64,000 bases of DNA from Rhodocollybia butyracea (lineage: Eukaryota > Basidiomycota > Agaricomycetes > Agaricales > Omphalotaceae). Below are positions 1 to 10,940 of the stretch, one piece after another. The notes below the pieces were generated by a model. The model worked only from the letters and a program-made list of their open reading frames with translations. It had not been told where the DNA came from and searched no databases. Where the stretch lies: contig JADNRY010000343.1 of the NCBI GenBank assembly GCA_015501585.1, forward strand, positions 1 through 64,000, written 5' to 3'. Within the stretch, counting starts at the first letter, position 1; every line of letters starts with the position of its first letter. Made by a program: the position numbers and the translations under genes.

Positions 1-2906
1 TGGGGTGTCAGAGTTCAACGTTAACAACGTTGACCACTGGACGCTGATTCCTGCGTTTGCGAATATTCTTGTATGAATCGGAATCAGGATGTGAAAAACT
101 TTTGGACATATGGAACACACCTCAGTCCTTAAAGACCGTGAGTGTCCAGGTGCTTCAAAAAACTTTGAATGTATTTCTACACTGAATTCAGTCAAAGTGG
201 TTGTTACAGAAGTACTACGACGTCAACGATTCCAACTGTTTAAACATCTTGACAAGATCCTGCACCCGGGTACAGACATAGACTGACATAGAGTATCTAT
301 ATCGTGAGATAAGCAAGATCTCTTGTAGGCACATCTTCAAGAGTTTCGTTGGGCGAAAAGAGTGGTAGACCGGTTATTCGAGACCATCCGAAGAACATTT
401 ACTATTAGTTCAGAAATAGTGTAATGAGTCTGGATGGTTGCTTGTGTTTGATCGGAGATAGTAGGAAGACTCGAAGCCTTGGATGCTTCAGAGAGACTTC
501 GAGCAAAGAGAGCTGGTTGAAGAGTCATTATTGTCAACAGGCGTGCGCGAGGAGTCGGTGAATATTTCGGCATTTCGGCCCGCCGCTCGTGGCGCACAGA
601 TCATTTCTGCATGTCTGCATCTAATAACAATCTAATAAGTACATCCAGATTGAAAAGGAACTTTGTAAAACACATTCATCGCTAATCTACAATCCGCGGA
701 AGTAATGATACACTTTATAGATTAAACAGGAAATTGAGAAATGTCATATATCATCGTGACCAGTGGAGGAGCCTGAGCTTGGCCTGAGCCTGGAGATATA
801 AGGATTCCGTGAACAGCGCAAACCAAAGGATAGATCATAAGCTCTAAAATATCTATTCTACACTTATCTCATATCCAACGTACTCCTTAATTTCGCGGTA
901 TGCAGAGGTCGATGGAAGCACGCTAGCTTATATGCTCGAAACTGCTCGAAGAGTCGAAATGATCTGTTGCACCAGCAGCAATGAAAGATCTAGTCACTCA
1001 ATTGGCAGACCAGGTGGAGGGTCTACAAGTTCGTTCCAGTACAATACAGCAAGTGGGTGTTTCTCTATACTTGACTAAAATCTCGCTTATCTGTATCAGG
1101 CGAGCTCATTCAGCAGCTATCTAATGCTTCCTCCCGACCTGCTTCACCACCCGAGAACTTTACTTATGATCGCTGGAAACATTATGCCATTAAGAGCGGG
1201 AGGACCTTCGAGAACAATGGTTGGCAACTCGAAAAAGTGAGGAATAGCGGAGGTGTGGATGAATACTTTTCTCCTTAGGTGAGAAGCGGAAGAGAATTTA
1301 CAAGTGGGCGTTAACCGCAATCTCCTCTCTTTGATGTCCTGTGGCTAAGTGTTCCGCAGTTATTCCTAGGGAGCTTCGGCTGCCCCGGCGTTCAGATCTT
1401 GGACCATGCCGAGTAATTCACTTCCTTCCTTCCTTCCTAGACACATAGTAAGTTCGAACATGTACCTGTTGCATCATCAGAATTGTATCCACCGCTCAAC
1501 AGTGCTCCTCCAATACATATCGGTAACGCCGCGCGTTGCACGGCAAGTCCCCGACTCTGCCTAAAACGAGACGCCCAGCGCCGTTTGGCGGCGATGCAGT
1601 GGGCCTATATGCCAGACAATAAACCAACCAAGTAGGCCAAAAGGCCGTAAGAAAACAACCCGGTAAATAATGAAAGGCAACCTGGGAGGATTCTCCCACA
1701 CTATGCACCAGTTACATTTGTTACATTTTGTATTTACATTTTTCTATAATTCCAGACAACAGCATCGAGTCAGCATGCTGTGTAAATTGAAAGGGACTGT
1801 TAGCTTCAAATCAAGGAGCTGGGCCAGTATTCCCAGCATGCTATGGCCAAGATAGCATAGGATGGCATACAGGCGCTGCACATTCCCAAGCAGCATGCTA
1901 TGGCTGAGACGGCATACAAACACTGCTAGCCAAATGGCCGATCAGGCCAGCACATGAGATATCAATACAAATACCTTTTTTTTTTCTCAAAAAGTAGTGG
2001 GCAAAGTGTGCTATCGCAAGTTATATAGAATTATCTAGATAATAGCTACTGTCATCGAGAATTCCTTGAACTTGGCTAGGCCTGATTGCAAAAACCCTGT
2101 TGTGTTTTCGACCGCCTAGGAAGGTTAAGTTGAAGGAGAAGTTTTTTACAATTTTTATAAAGAAATTCACATGCAGGATGCGCAAGTTGTTCGCCGGGGT
2201 CTGTCTATGCCAACTGCGACGAACAACCTGGACTCTATGCAAATCATTTCAAAATGAAGGTGTAGAAGCAACTCTAAATTCAACTACCTGTAGCTTTGAG
2301 GGCGGGGGAACATGAAATCAACATACCTTCATGACACCAAAAGGTGACTTTATGGTTTATCTTGTTCACCAAAACAAATGGAACATGCATGGTATCCATG
2401 ATACCAAGAGACCTTCCTTCAAAGTAATCAAAATCACTTGGATTGAACAGGACTTTACCAAATAATGACCTAAACAAATAACAAGTTAACTTGATAGAGT
2501 GCACTGTAGTCGGAGCCAAAACTACCAAGAACGTGTTACGTCGCAGACTTCAGCGAAATCACTATAGTGTTGCAAAGAAACTTGAATGTCCTAAGAAAAT
2601 TGCACCCAAAACTGTCAAACTGAATACAGCCAATGACTCTCCAACAAGGAACAAGTCAGATATAGTTGTAAACCCAGTTCGGCAAAAGTGTATACAGTAG
2701 CTAGTCAAAGATAGATAGATAGATAGATAGAAGGAAGGAGTAGTAGTCAAATTGGATGAGTCTTGGAGAAGAAAGAAGGCTATGCAAAGTTCAAACTAGT
2801 ACGTACCCGTGATGTAGCTTGCTACGTTCTTTCTAGTAATCTACTCCTAAATTAACAAGCGCACATGCATTTTCTTTCCCACAGTCAGATTGGAAGTCAA
2901 ACTTCA
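1..2906. other. Non-coding, repeat-flavoured left edge
   Basis: I see no convincing gene in this stretch. Open frames are short and lack family motifs or plausible splice chains. It contains a (CTTC)n tract near 1422-1440, an AGAT tetranucleotide run near 2711-2731 and several copies of a GCATGCTATGG-like word between 1770 and 1910. It is moderately AT-rich and probably decayed intergenic or transposon-derived DNA. Confidence 0.5.
1390..1440 (+). repeat. Dispersed repeat end with CTTC tail, copy 1
   Basis: The words GTTCAG, CTTGGACCATGCC, GTAAT and a CTTCCTTCCTTCCTTCCT tail recur in the same order at 29839-29889. The shared tail suggests the 3' end of one dispersed element family inserted twice in this window. 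The element class cannot be told from this short match. Confidence 0.5.
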
Positions 2907-2992
2907 AGCGTAGGATGTTGAAATGTAATTATAGCCTTGGCCCTTGAAGCTTCAAGGGCCGAGGCTATAATTACGTTTCAACATCCTACGCT
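2907..2992. repeat. 86-bp near-perfect palindrome
   Basis: Two 43-bp arms meet at an AAG/CTT centre (2949/2950). Starting from AGCGTAGGATGTTGAA the left arm is read back almost exactly by the right arm, with two mismatches. There is no loop, so the DNA could extrude as a cruciform or the RNA fold into a long hairpin. No target duplication is obvious. It is probably a minimal foldback or MITE relic. Confidence 0.8.
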
Positions 2993-3372
2993 AACAATCA
3001 TACTAGAAAATAGATTAGAAATTGTAGAAAGTTGAAGTAATACTTACCGAGTCTTTCTTAATATATTGTCTACTACGTTTATTGCAGACAAGTCGTCATT
3101 CATAAGTGGATAAGTCAAGGGATAAGTTACTATGTAAGACTCGTCTTTGTTTACGCAGAGTTCAAAGAAAGGTGCAGTTGCTGCGCGACTGAAGAACTCT
3201 GGATGTACACCTGTGCATGCGATAAGACCTGTGGTGTATTCCGCCACCGCTCCAGTTGTATTTTTTCAGTTGTGGTTTGTTGGTTTGGTTGTTTGGGGTG
3301 TGTTAGCAGGTTTTTTTGGACACCCCTTTCCAATAGTTACAATACTTTGCAGGTTCAGAAAGTGACATTGAG

Positions 3373-3777
3373 TTGTTTCTTCGCATAGCTTCTCAACTAC
3401 CGCATTTCAATCTCTCGACATTTCCGTATGGGAGCATCACAAATATGTTGCCCGCTCTGATTTCTTTGACATCCCTCAAGGATTTAACTTTGAGAAACTT
3501 CGTAGTCGCCGAGGAATTCAACGAGGTAACGATTGGCCGTATATCTCATTTGCACACCATTAGTTTCTTTCCGGACAATTGTGTGGATGACAATGTACGT
3601 GAATTGATCTTCATCATTGCAAAGGTTTTGTTGAGAATGATCCACACCATACTGCCACGAATGCCTGCGTTGTCCTCAGTGAAATCGGAACGACGTCCAG
3701 GTCAGAAGATAAGACGTTACTGGCAAGGACAGCGGAAGTTGTTTTCAAAAGTAGTCGATGCAATTGGTCAACTGTAG
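3373..3777 (+). pseudogene. LRR-like C-terminal fragment, possibly from an F-box protein
   Basis: A 134-codon open frame contains a leucine-rich stretch (LPALISLTSLKDLTLRNF followed later by ISHLHTISFF) of the kind found in the C-terminal half of basidiomycete F-box/LRR proteins. No F-box or start region is visible upstream, so this looks like a remnant exon. A real F-box gene lies about 1.6 kb downstream on the other strand. The family assignment rests only on leucine spacing and context. Confidence 0.3.
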
Positions 3778-4177
3778 TGCTAAATTTGTGAAACTATGTA
3801 TCTTTTTATCATGAAGCAAAATTGAGGTAGTCGCTCGCAAGCTACGGAGGAGGAGCCCTGGAAGGGGATCACTAGTGACAAATGTTATCGCGAATATCAT
3901 CATGCAATCCGCTGAGCGTGCAAAAGTATTTCGTCACTTTCAGGAACCTGAAGAATCAGATAAGAAACAAGGTCCACAAGACCCTGTTATGACCCGGATC
4001 TAAATCCTATACACCCAATCTTTTTTCTTCTGTAACCAACTATGAACACTATCATTAATACTTCTACTTAACATTTTACATTCATTAGTTATTCAACACC
4101 ATTTGGGTTAATGCTGCACACATTCTTCCAGAACACCAGAATGATCTTTAACAGTCACTGCACAGTCTGCACAGTCA

Positions 4178-4448
4178 TGACATCATTCTAGCTCCACAAC
4201 TATGATGTCATCTTGCTACTCTACAATCATGATGTCATTCCATTGCTCCGCAGTTATGATATCACATCACTGCTCCACAGCTATGACATCATTGCATAGC
4301 CTCTTTACATCAATGACTCAATATCAGTCATTGCACAGCCAGATATCTGAGTCAACTACGGTTCCGCATACATGACTCAATATTAGTCATTGCACAGCAT
4401 TACATAGTCAGACTGACTCATCCGCAGTATTTCCGCAGTTATGACTCA
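4178..4448 (+). promoter_or_regulatory. Array of ten bZIP-type sites in the LTR U3
   Basis: Five TGA(C/T)(A/G)TCA sites start near 4178, 4203, 4230, 4257 and 4284, followed by five TGA(C/G)TCA sites near 4314, 4348, 4373, 4414 and 4442. The first five are spaced 25-27 bp apart. TGACTCA is the classic AP-1/Gcn4 site, and TGA-C/T-A/G-TCA resembles 8-bp bZIP half-site spacings. Sitting just upstream of the TATA box, the array looks like an enhancer that would tie element transcription to a host bZIP factor. The factor itself is inference. Confidence 0.65.
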
Positions 4449-4494
4449 AATCTAGTCATTCCGCAGCATTTCCTAACTAGTACACATTGCACAG

Positions 4495-4501
4495 TATATA
4501 A
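4495..4501 (+). promoter_or_regulatory. TATA box of the solo LTR
   Basis: TATATAA follows directly after the bZIP-site array. Transcription would be expected to begin some 25-40 bp downstream, placing the hairpin array in R/U5, that is, in the RNA leader. Confidence 0.6.
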
Positions 4502-4602
4502 GTAGTCTAGATTTACCAATGTACGTTAGACGTATTATTTTTCTTAAATCCAAACCCCCACTTGTTTGCTGTTATCACTTGTGTGAATCACCAGACCAAC
4601 TC

Positions 4603-5010
4603 ATTGTATATTGTTGAGCTATCTCCAAGTTACAATACACATTTATACATCTTGTTGAGCTAACTCCAAGTTGTATCCACTAACATTCACCTGTTGAGCT
4701 ATCTCCTAGTGAATACTTCTTTAATTGCCACTTGTTGAGCTATCTCCGAGTTGCAACTTCCTATTACTTGTTGAGCTATCTCCAAGTATTAGACATCACA
4801 CTCACTATTACTTGTTGAGCTATCTCCGAGTACTAGACACCACACTCACTATTACTTGTTGAGCTATCTCCGAGTACTAGACACCACACTCACTACTACT
4901 TGTTGAGCCATCTCCGAGTACTAGTTCTGATCCATATTACTGCTTGTTGAGCTATCTCCGAGGGTAATCTTATTATTATTATTTGTCGAGCTATCTCCAA
5001 ATAATAACTT
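4603..5010 (+). repeat. Ten tandem hairpins with constant head and covarying stems
   Basis: Ten units share the core TTGAGCTATCTC, which can be read as a 2-nt bulge (TT or TC), a GAG/CTC helix and a tetraloop (CTAT, CTAA or CCAT). The flanking stems differ in sequence between units but keep pairing: ATTGTA/TACAAT (unit 1), ATACA/TGTAT (2), ATTCAC/GTGAAT (3), TTGC/GCAA plus ACTTG/CGAGT (4), ATTAC/GTAAT (9) and TTATTATTTG/CAAATAATAA (10). Units 5-8 are nearly identical at about 50-55 bp spacing. Compensatory change at this level indicates selection for, or copying of, an RNA or DNA secondary structure rather than a simple minisatellite. Confidence 0.8.
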
Positions 5011-5412
5011 CTGTGAGTTTTGTATTACAAACTAGTTACTAACTTTACTTGAGCCTAGTTGTTTGAGTATATATTTTTTGCCTAGCGGTTTCAACGAACG
5101 GAAAGGCTTGCTCTATAATCTCATTAATTTCTCTTATCATTTTTACTGCCAAGTTACGTACTGTGAAGGTTTGGACGAGACTATTGATCGAGTCATAACA
5201 GACCCTCTCTTCCCTTCGGTCAGAGTCGGGGATATTACTTGGACCTCCGCGAGGATAACAGCGAGAACATGCTTGCATTGATCAAAAGAGTCTTCAACGG
5301 GCAGAATTATTCACTATGTACAAAGTATTGAATTAGCAATCCAAGATCAAGCTGGCTTGCAATGAAGACCAAACTATACTCACTGTGCCAAGAAAAATGA
5401 TTCGAGGAAGGT

Positions 5413-6609
5413 CTATACATGTAGATCGCTTGTTTCCAAACACCATCCGTTGGTTCGAAGCCTCTCGTTCATTGTTTCATACGCAACATGCCGGCGTCGA
5501 AGATCCTCTGCCGTCTCTGCCCTCAGGCAAAGGACCTTGATTCCTTCACCATGTATCAGTCTCAGGGTCCAACAAAAATCCCGCCAGGCGCGAGTTGTAC
5601 TCTTGGGTTGATGGAACCAGAATCCCAGTGTATGGACAGAAGGAGGTAGCGAATCAGGATAGCTGGAACTCGTCGGAGGGATGGATTCCAGATAACGATT
5701 GTGCTCTTCGACTGAGGCAACGTATATGGTCACGTATCTTAGACAAGGAAGACAGCGACAGGTTGAAATCAGCCGAGATAGATACGGATGACCTGGATTA
5801 TATGGTACAGTGCTGTCGAGAATGAGGGAAGTCACATTTCCCGATAAGGGCCTTGACAATGTGAATTGGTCTGGTATGTATATTTGCCTAAGGGCCGACA
5901 AGCGAGCGACGGTAGCGTTGGGATAAAACACTGTAGTTCTGATGGTAGAATTCGCAAGTGCCGCAACAAAATCTCCTCGACAGCTGTGCCATGGAAAGTC
6001 TAAAATTTGTACACTGGGTAGCGCAAGGGTGCACTGAAGAAGCCGGCCAAGGAATGCACAATCTAAACCAAAGTAATGCATCTTTACAGTGAGGACGCGT
6101 AAATTTGTACAGTGTCGAAGTAAAGAAACAACTGCTTTCCCGAGTGTCTCCCAGGAATCGTCAAAGTGTGGGCCCTGTATGGACAGGTTCAATCGTTTAA
6201 CAAGATGACCAAAGGAGTATTTTTCCAGAGCATTCAAAAGCCCCTGGCACCGAGATCCTCCTTGATCCAAAATTACTACTGACTCGAAGAGATACGGCAG
6301 AACAATTCTATACCAGGTTTTGCAGACTAAGATAATGGACCGCCGCAAGAACTAATAGGTAGAAATCAGCGCATATTTCTATGTGGTTCGGATACAAAGA
6401 CGCACCCTTCTCTTGCGGAGAGCCCTTTCGTTCAAAGGGACAGGAAAGTTGAGAAGCTTTGGCGCATCCTGTAAGGGCGGATTAACATTACAAGCCCATC
6501 GAAATATCTCCTCTAGTATTTCTTCAGGGAATTCGGGCAGGTTTACCTGCTGTTCATCAGGATGTGTAGAAGCTGATGCGACTTTTGCAAGAGACTCAAC
6601 GGGGGTCAT
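5413..6609 (-). CDS. F-box protein with LRR-like C-terminal region
   Basis: Two exons, 6609-6406 and 6351-5413, are joined by a 54-nt GT-AG intron and encode about 380 aa. The N-terminal part has an F-box signature around residues 24-40 (LPEFPEEILEEIFRWAC). The region after the junction has the usual CKTWYRIVLPYLFESV continuation seen in basidiomycete F-box proteins, followed by irregular leucine-rich segments. By family knowledge such proteins act as substrate adaptors of SCF ubiquitin ligases, with the F-box binding Skp1 and the C-terminal part choosing a target; the target is unknown. The ATG at 6609 is the first in frame before the F-box. No frame break is seen. F-box/LRR genes are strongly expanded in agaricomycetes, and a related fragment lies near 3.4 kb. 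Confidence 0.8.
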
Positions 6610-6659
6610 TGACAGAAAACGAATGCAGATAGCGCTCGCTAGCTTGAATGCTATACGCC

Positions 6660-7740
6660 CATCTCACAACTTTGATACCATCTCACAGCTTTGATACATG
6701 TACAGACCAAATAGATCCAATAATATCCATCGTTCCCAAAGCTAAACCGCTATAAAGACCAAGCGAAATTACAAGTAGTACGCGGCTCGTGGATAGAAGG
6801 AACTGTATGTGTGAAGGTAAGATCCGAAATCTGGAAAAGAAGTAGAAAGAATACGAGCTTGAGTGACGACCACTTTCATCTTGAGAGAGCTTACAACCAA
6901 ATCTATCGGCTTCTTATTGTCAACAAAGTTTGAAAAAGAGATAAATATGATGCTTGTAGCGCAACAGACTGGTAGGAAAATGACTTGGGCGCAGGATGTC
7001 TGGCTGTGGATGATAAGTACGGACTTTGATGCAGAAGGATTGCTGGAGGATCAAGCTCCCAGCCCTAAGGAGGGTGAGGCCCATTCGCGGTTGTCAAAGA
7101 GATCTTGCAGTAGAACGATGCAAACAGCGATGAGTCTATATCCGTGCAAGAAAAACTGATATAGATAGTTTGAGGAGAGGCAAACACGATAGAGGCCAGA
7201 AGAAAGTCGGAGTCTATGGCGAACACAGTCTCTTGCATTCTAACAGTTACAGCCTTGATGACAGTGTTTGGAAGTACGTCGTACTACGGAAAGTTTTTGG
7301 CTGATTGAGAGGTTTATTTATGGAGACACAATGAAGCGTGCCTGATAGCAGATATTTTGTCCGAAAATATGCTTGATACAAGTAACTTTGTATTCCGGTT
7401 TGCGTTCGGAGAGCTGTAACAGGGCCAAGGTGCTACCAAGATACGGTCCATACGGTCCAAATTCTGGAACATCTTCAAGCTGTGTTGCGTAGCTGGTGTT
7501 GATTGTTGGGATCGATGCATGCGAGATAGAGGGAGCTCCGGTTATTTCTAATGTGCTTGAACCTGAGTACACGACACAACATGCGATGAAAAAGACTAAT
7601 CACCAGAAACTTCCTGGAACGTTGTGAGACAGGACTGCATAGTTGAGGGGCGTTTGAGATCAAGGCCTTTGATAGGAAAAAGCTGAGGCGCATACAAGTC
7701 GCATCGGAATTGGGTTAGAAGAGAACGAGATGGACAAGGT
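6660..7740 (-). pseudogene. Probable multi-span membrane protein, fragmented
   Basis: Pieces of membrane-protein-like sequence occur on the minus strand in changing frames: FFIACCVVYSGSSTLEITG near 7600-7545, continuing through SYATQLEDVPEFGPYGPY, then FLHGYRLIAVCIVLLQDLFDNREW near 7165-7095, QVIFLPVCCATSIIFISFSNF near 6990-6930, and a final hydrophobic span near 6780-6720. The pattern (hydrophobic spans separated by short polar loops, possibly with introns) resembles fungal integral membrane proteins with several helices. I could not assemble an uninterrupted splice chain, so it may be a decayed gene. Function is not recognisable. Confidence 0.35.
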
Positions 7741-8265
7741 CAATGTTCGTCAACATTGCTGACACCAGGAAAGCAAATACTCACATGTGCTTTGAATGCG
7801 GTGACACGCCGAATTACGCTGTACGCCGAAATTCAAGCGAAATGTCATCATTTAAAAGACCCCGTGAAACATGTCACGTCACTACCTAGGGTACGTTATG
7901 TATTAGACACTTTGAAGGTCCACTTCAGGTATCTAGTATGTAGAAACCCATTTGAAGGGAGATACACTATGTTTTAAGAAGCTACATTACTGTGCAAGGA
8001 TGCATCGTTGACCCACAAACTCAAAATCAATCAAATTGATTTACCTAGATTGATTTAGGCTTGCCAGATCTAAAGTCTATTCAATTAATACTACCTACTA
8101 CAAAAAGTCCTATACAGGGATATACAAGACAGGATTAAAATAGATGAAGAGAGACGAATGAGGGCAAGCATAATGCGAACCCATATCCGTTTAAAGTAAG
8201 AGAATCGAAGCACTGGTTCCCTGGAACGAACTACAGAGAGAAACTAGACGATTAGTGATGAATTA
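7741..8265. other. Intergenic, nothing recognised
   Basis: AT-rich DNA with short spurious open frames. A small inverted word, TCAATCAAATTGATT, lies near 8027-8041. I see no gene or transposon end here. Confidence 0.5.
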
Positions 8266-8372
8266 GGCGCCGGGATCAAAGTGGCCCGGCGCCGGCAGTA
8301 AAAGAAAGGCGGGGCGCGTCCTAGCGACGTGCCTATAATAAAATTTATTCGGACCGACCTACGGGACGGTCC
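8266..8372. repeat. Two GC-rich perfect hairpins
   Basis: GGCGCCGGG (8266-8274) pairs with CCCGGCGCC (8285-8293) across a 10-nt loop. GGACCG (8351-8356) pairs with CGGTCC (8367-8372). The surrounding 8260-8490 is far more GC-rich than its neighbourhood, suggesting foreign or element-derived DNA. No reading frame explains it. Confidence 0.6.
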
Positions 8373-8519
8373 ACATGTATACAAGTACCCGGTAGGACCC
8401 GGGAGGAGAAGAGAAAAGGGGAGATACGGAACGACGCCGCAAACTTGAACCGCGGGACGGACGGACCGCCCGGCGCTTAAAGCGCATCAGAGTCGAACCA
8501 CTCATCGGGAATGCATCGT

Positions 8520-9300
8520 TCTTCCCTCCCCTCCGTTACTTATTAAATAAAAGGTGTAGAAAAGGTGTAATATGGGTAGAGGACCCATGAGACAATGATA
8601 TAGAGCCCTGGGGACAGTGTAGGAACCAGGAGAACACTTACAAGCTCACTTATGGCTTAAAAGGGCAACATGAGATTTATCATCTTGGCTCTTGGCAAGC
8701 CAAGAGCGTCTTACCAACCCATGGTACCTTAATTAAGAAAATTTCAAGGACCTAGGAGTATAAAAAGGCAAGGAAATGAAGAGAAAAGCATTCTTTCTTA
8801 CCCCCACCAGGTGTAGCAGCTCCTTATCAGGCTACTACTAAAAGATTGAATTGATATAAAGACTGGGATTTACAGAGAGAAATTGACAAGCAATTGAACT
8901 TGAGTAAAGAGACAGAAAGAGATTCAGTGTGAACTGAGTGCAGAGAAGTTAAGACAAAGACTTAGAAAGGACTTTGAATATTATTTTCAAACCACAGTTA
9001 GGCTGCAGTCAGAGCTCTGTCTGAGTTATAGGGACACCCTCTGGTCAGTTGTGACTTGTGTTAATTTGTGATTTTACCAAGGGACTTAGGAATAGTATTT
9101 GTTTGACAGCTCAGAGCTTGGGGATCAGCTTAAATAAGTCTGTACTTTGAAAGGGAAGGCACTTAGTGAAATAACACTCAGTGTAGCAAGGAAGCACTTG
9201 AATAGATTGAAGTTTTAAATAAATATTATTTGGCTGAACTAAAAACCCGAACTGAGTAATAAGTTGTGTGTGTGTTTGGTGTGGTTGTGTAAGCCATTTC
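8520..9300 (+). other. Purine-rich non-coding region, possible LTR or leader
   Basis: There is no credible ORF. A TATA-like word (GTATAAAAAGGCAAGG, about 8758) is followed by a purine-rich stretch full of GAGA and AAGACA words. A short stem with arms CTTGGCTCTTGG and CCAAGAG lies near 8684-8712. The composition resembles a retrotransposon LTR or 5' leader, but I found no matching TG...CA ends or target duplication. Confidence 0.3.
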
Positions 9301-9305
9301 TAAGT

Positions 9306-9933
9306 TCACCCCAGTTTAGACCTCTCAGCGGAGTCGAAAAGCATGTCGAATACGCCAGCTTTTTTCCCTGTTTCTAACAAATTAACTTTGGACGTTCCGG
9401 AGTATGTATACGTGCCTTTATCCATTTTCTCAATGCATTTCTTTAGGAAATCAAACGTGACCTTCCTTTCTTCAGCTCCATCCCTTGTCTTCCAAATTTC
9501 ATCGTCGCATGTGACAACGCTGAAAAGTTTCAAATACGCTCCCTACATTCGAATTTAGGTGAAGGCGATGGCAAAAGTGATGGCCTCTTACTTTGTGGTA
9601 GCCCATGGCGAATTCCCATAAATCTTTGTCACAGTAGTTATGCGCCGTTGCAAGCAACCTAACCACAGCGCGGAGCCGTTTGGCAGCAGACGAGGGAAAG
9701 AAGAATTGGTAAACTCTGGAATACAGGGATTGACGAATTGGAAGAAGATTTTGGTGGAGTTCTTGAATGCGGGAAAGTCTCTCGGCGGCGCCATGACGGA
9801 AATACTCGAAGTCGAAGTCGATGTTCGATGTTGATGTAGCAGCAAAGGCTAGTGACCATTGCCAGCTGTTCGAGGTTCTGCGAAGCAAGGAAATGACTAG
9901 CGAGAAGAGCGTCGTTACAACAACTACAACCAT
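9306..9933 (-). CDS. Small two-exon protein with N-terminal membrane anchor, unknown function
   Basis: Exons 9933-9592 and 9542-9306 are separated by a clean 49-nt intron (GTAAGA...TGTAG) that keeps frame, giving about 192 aa. Residues 1-19 (MVVVVVTTLFSLVISLLRR) are a hydrophobic segment with a positive stop, so it is probably a signal anchor or type II membrane protein. The rest is mixed helical and charged, with no cysteine pattern or known motif that I recognise. It diverges from the gene starting at 10094 across a 160-bp gap, suggesting a shared promoter. The clean splicing supports a real gene. Confidence 0.55.
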
Positions 9934-10093
9934 GAAAGCGATGAGAGCGGCGAGAGCTGGGCACTCAGCTCCTCTATGATACGAAGTGATTCCATGGTCA
10001 GTGTCAGAGTGTCAGAGTGCAAGCAAACCGATATCTTGCGTAATCTCTGATAAGATAAAATCGCGCCGAGTTCCGAGTTCCGGCGCTTATACC
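9934..10093. promoter_or_regulatory. Short bidirectional intergenic region
   Basis: These 160 bp separate two divergently transcribed small genes whose starts are at 9933 (minus) and 10094 (plus). A short GTCAGAGT direct repeat lies near 10000-10015. No TATA box is obvious. A shared promoter is inferred from the spacing only. Confidence 0.35.
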
Positions 10094-10940
10094 ATGTTCG
10101 CCGACCACCGACTACTAAGTACTACCCCCTGGTCACTCTTTAATGATCACTTGATTATTGAAGTTGCATTTTCTGGTTTTGTTATTGCTAAACATACATC
10201 ATGGAAAGACAGTCCTGCAACGCGAGAGCTCGAACTTGCTTTGGGAGAGTGAGTAACTCTTGCCCCTACATTGAATGCACTGATCCCAATGATATTAGTC
10301 TCGCAGAAACTGTTCGAAAACTTCGTAAAACCTCCAAGTGGTTTCCATTTATCCCTCGATTCTTGCTACCCGACTTTAACACATTTGTCCAAAATGTATT
10401 GGATCTCTACACAGCTCGGACAGTATGAATCGTTCAGTATGATGACTGGTTTTCGATTTATACAATTATCATTTAACAGGCATTCATCGATTTACATGAC
10501 GAAGGGAACCGTAGCTGGGCGGAATTGCATCTAGGCTCGGAATGGAACAAAGCCACACCTACTCAATGGAACATGCGCGCACAACTGTCTTACTCGGCCT
10601 CATGCTATAGAAAGTGGCCACCTTTAGAAAAAAACGGTTGTCCCATCACTTTTCCTTTCAGCACAACAGCAGCGTTAGTTACTCGATGGCCTCCTATACC
10701 ATTCAGGATGATGATCCCTATCGGCCTGACCACCCGGGTAATGATGAATGGACGCCAATTGTTCCTCATAATATTCCAGAAAGCATAGTCCCTAATATTT
10801 TCTTACCAAAGGCTTGTACTCACCCAATATGTTCGAAATGCAAACAAGCTCTTCCGCCATGCATCACCCCCACCTTATCATCCTCTCCTCCCCCTCCATA
10901 CACTGCCTCTCCTTCCACTTCTCTATCAGTACCATGGTAA
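10094..10940 (+). CDS. Four-exon hypothetical protein with Pro-rich tail
   Basis: A consistent splice chain exists: 10094-10248, 10299-10422, 10480-10613 and 10670-10940, with introns of 50, 57 and 56 nt (donors GTGAGT, GTATGA, GTGGCC; all acceptors AG) and phases that fit, giving about 227 aa. Visible features are an internal WFPFIPRFLLPDFNTFVQNV stretch, a C-x2-C pair (CSKCK) and a Ser/Pro-rich C-terminus ending in SLSVPW. No known domain is recognised. The third intron's acceptor is the weakest choice; an in-frame alternative (TTTCAG at 10661) would give a different C-terminus. ACCATGT is a reasonable start context. Confidence 0.5.

Larger units (their letters stand above)
3980..5205 (+). 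mobile_element. Solo LTR, 1216 bp, with 5-bp target duplication
   Basis: The element runs from TGTTATGAC at 3985 to GTCATAACA at 5200, a perfect 9-bp terminal inverted repeat of the TG...CA type. It is flanked on both sides by GACCC (3980-3984 and 5201-5205). These are the hallmarks of an LTR retrotransposon insertion reduced to one LTR by recombination between its ends. A TATA box at 4495-4501 gives the orientation. U3 holds the bZIP-like site array and the region downstream of the TATA box holds a hairpin array (separate entries). No coding capacity is seen. A TIR DNA transposon with a 5-bp duplication is a less likely alternative. Confidence 0.85.

Noticed and set aside
4603..5010. CRISPR-like regular repeats
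   Set aside because: The constant core is within hairpins with related, not unique, spacers, and it lies in an LTR of a eukaryotic genome.
3985..5200. MITE or DNA transposon instead of an LTR
   Set aside because: TG...CA ends, a 5-bp duplication and promoter organisation favour a solo LTR, though the alternative is not excluded.
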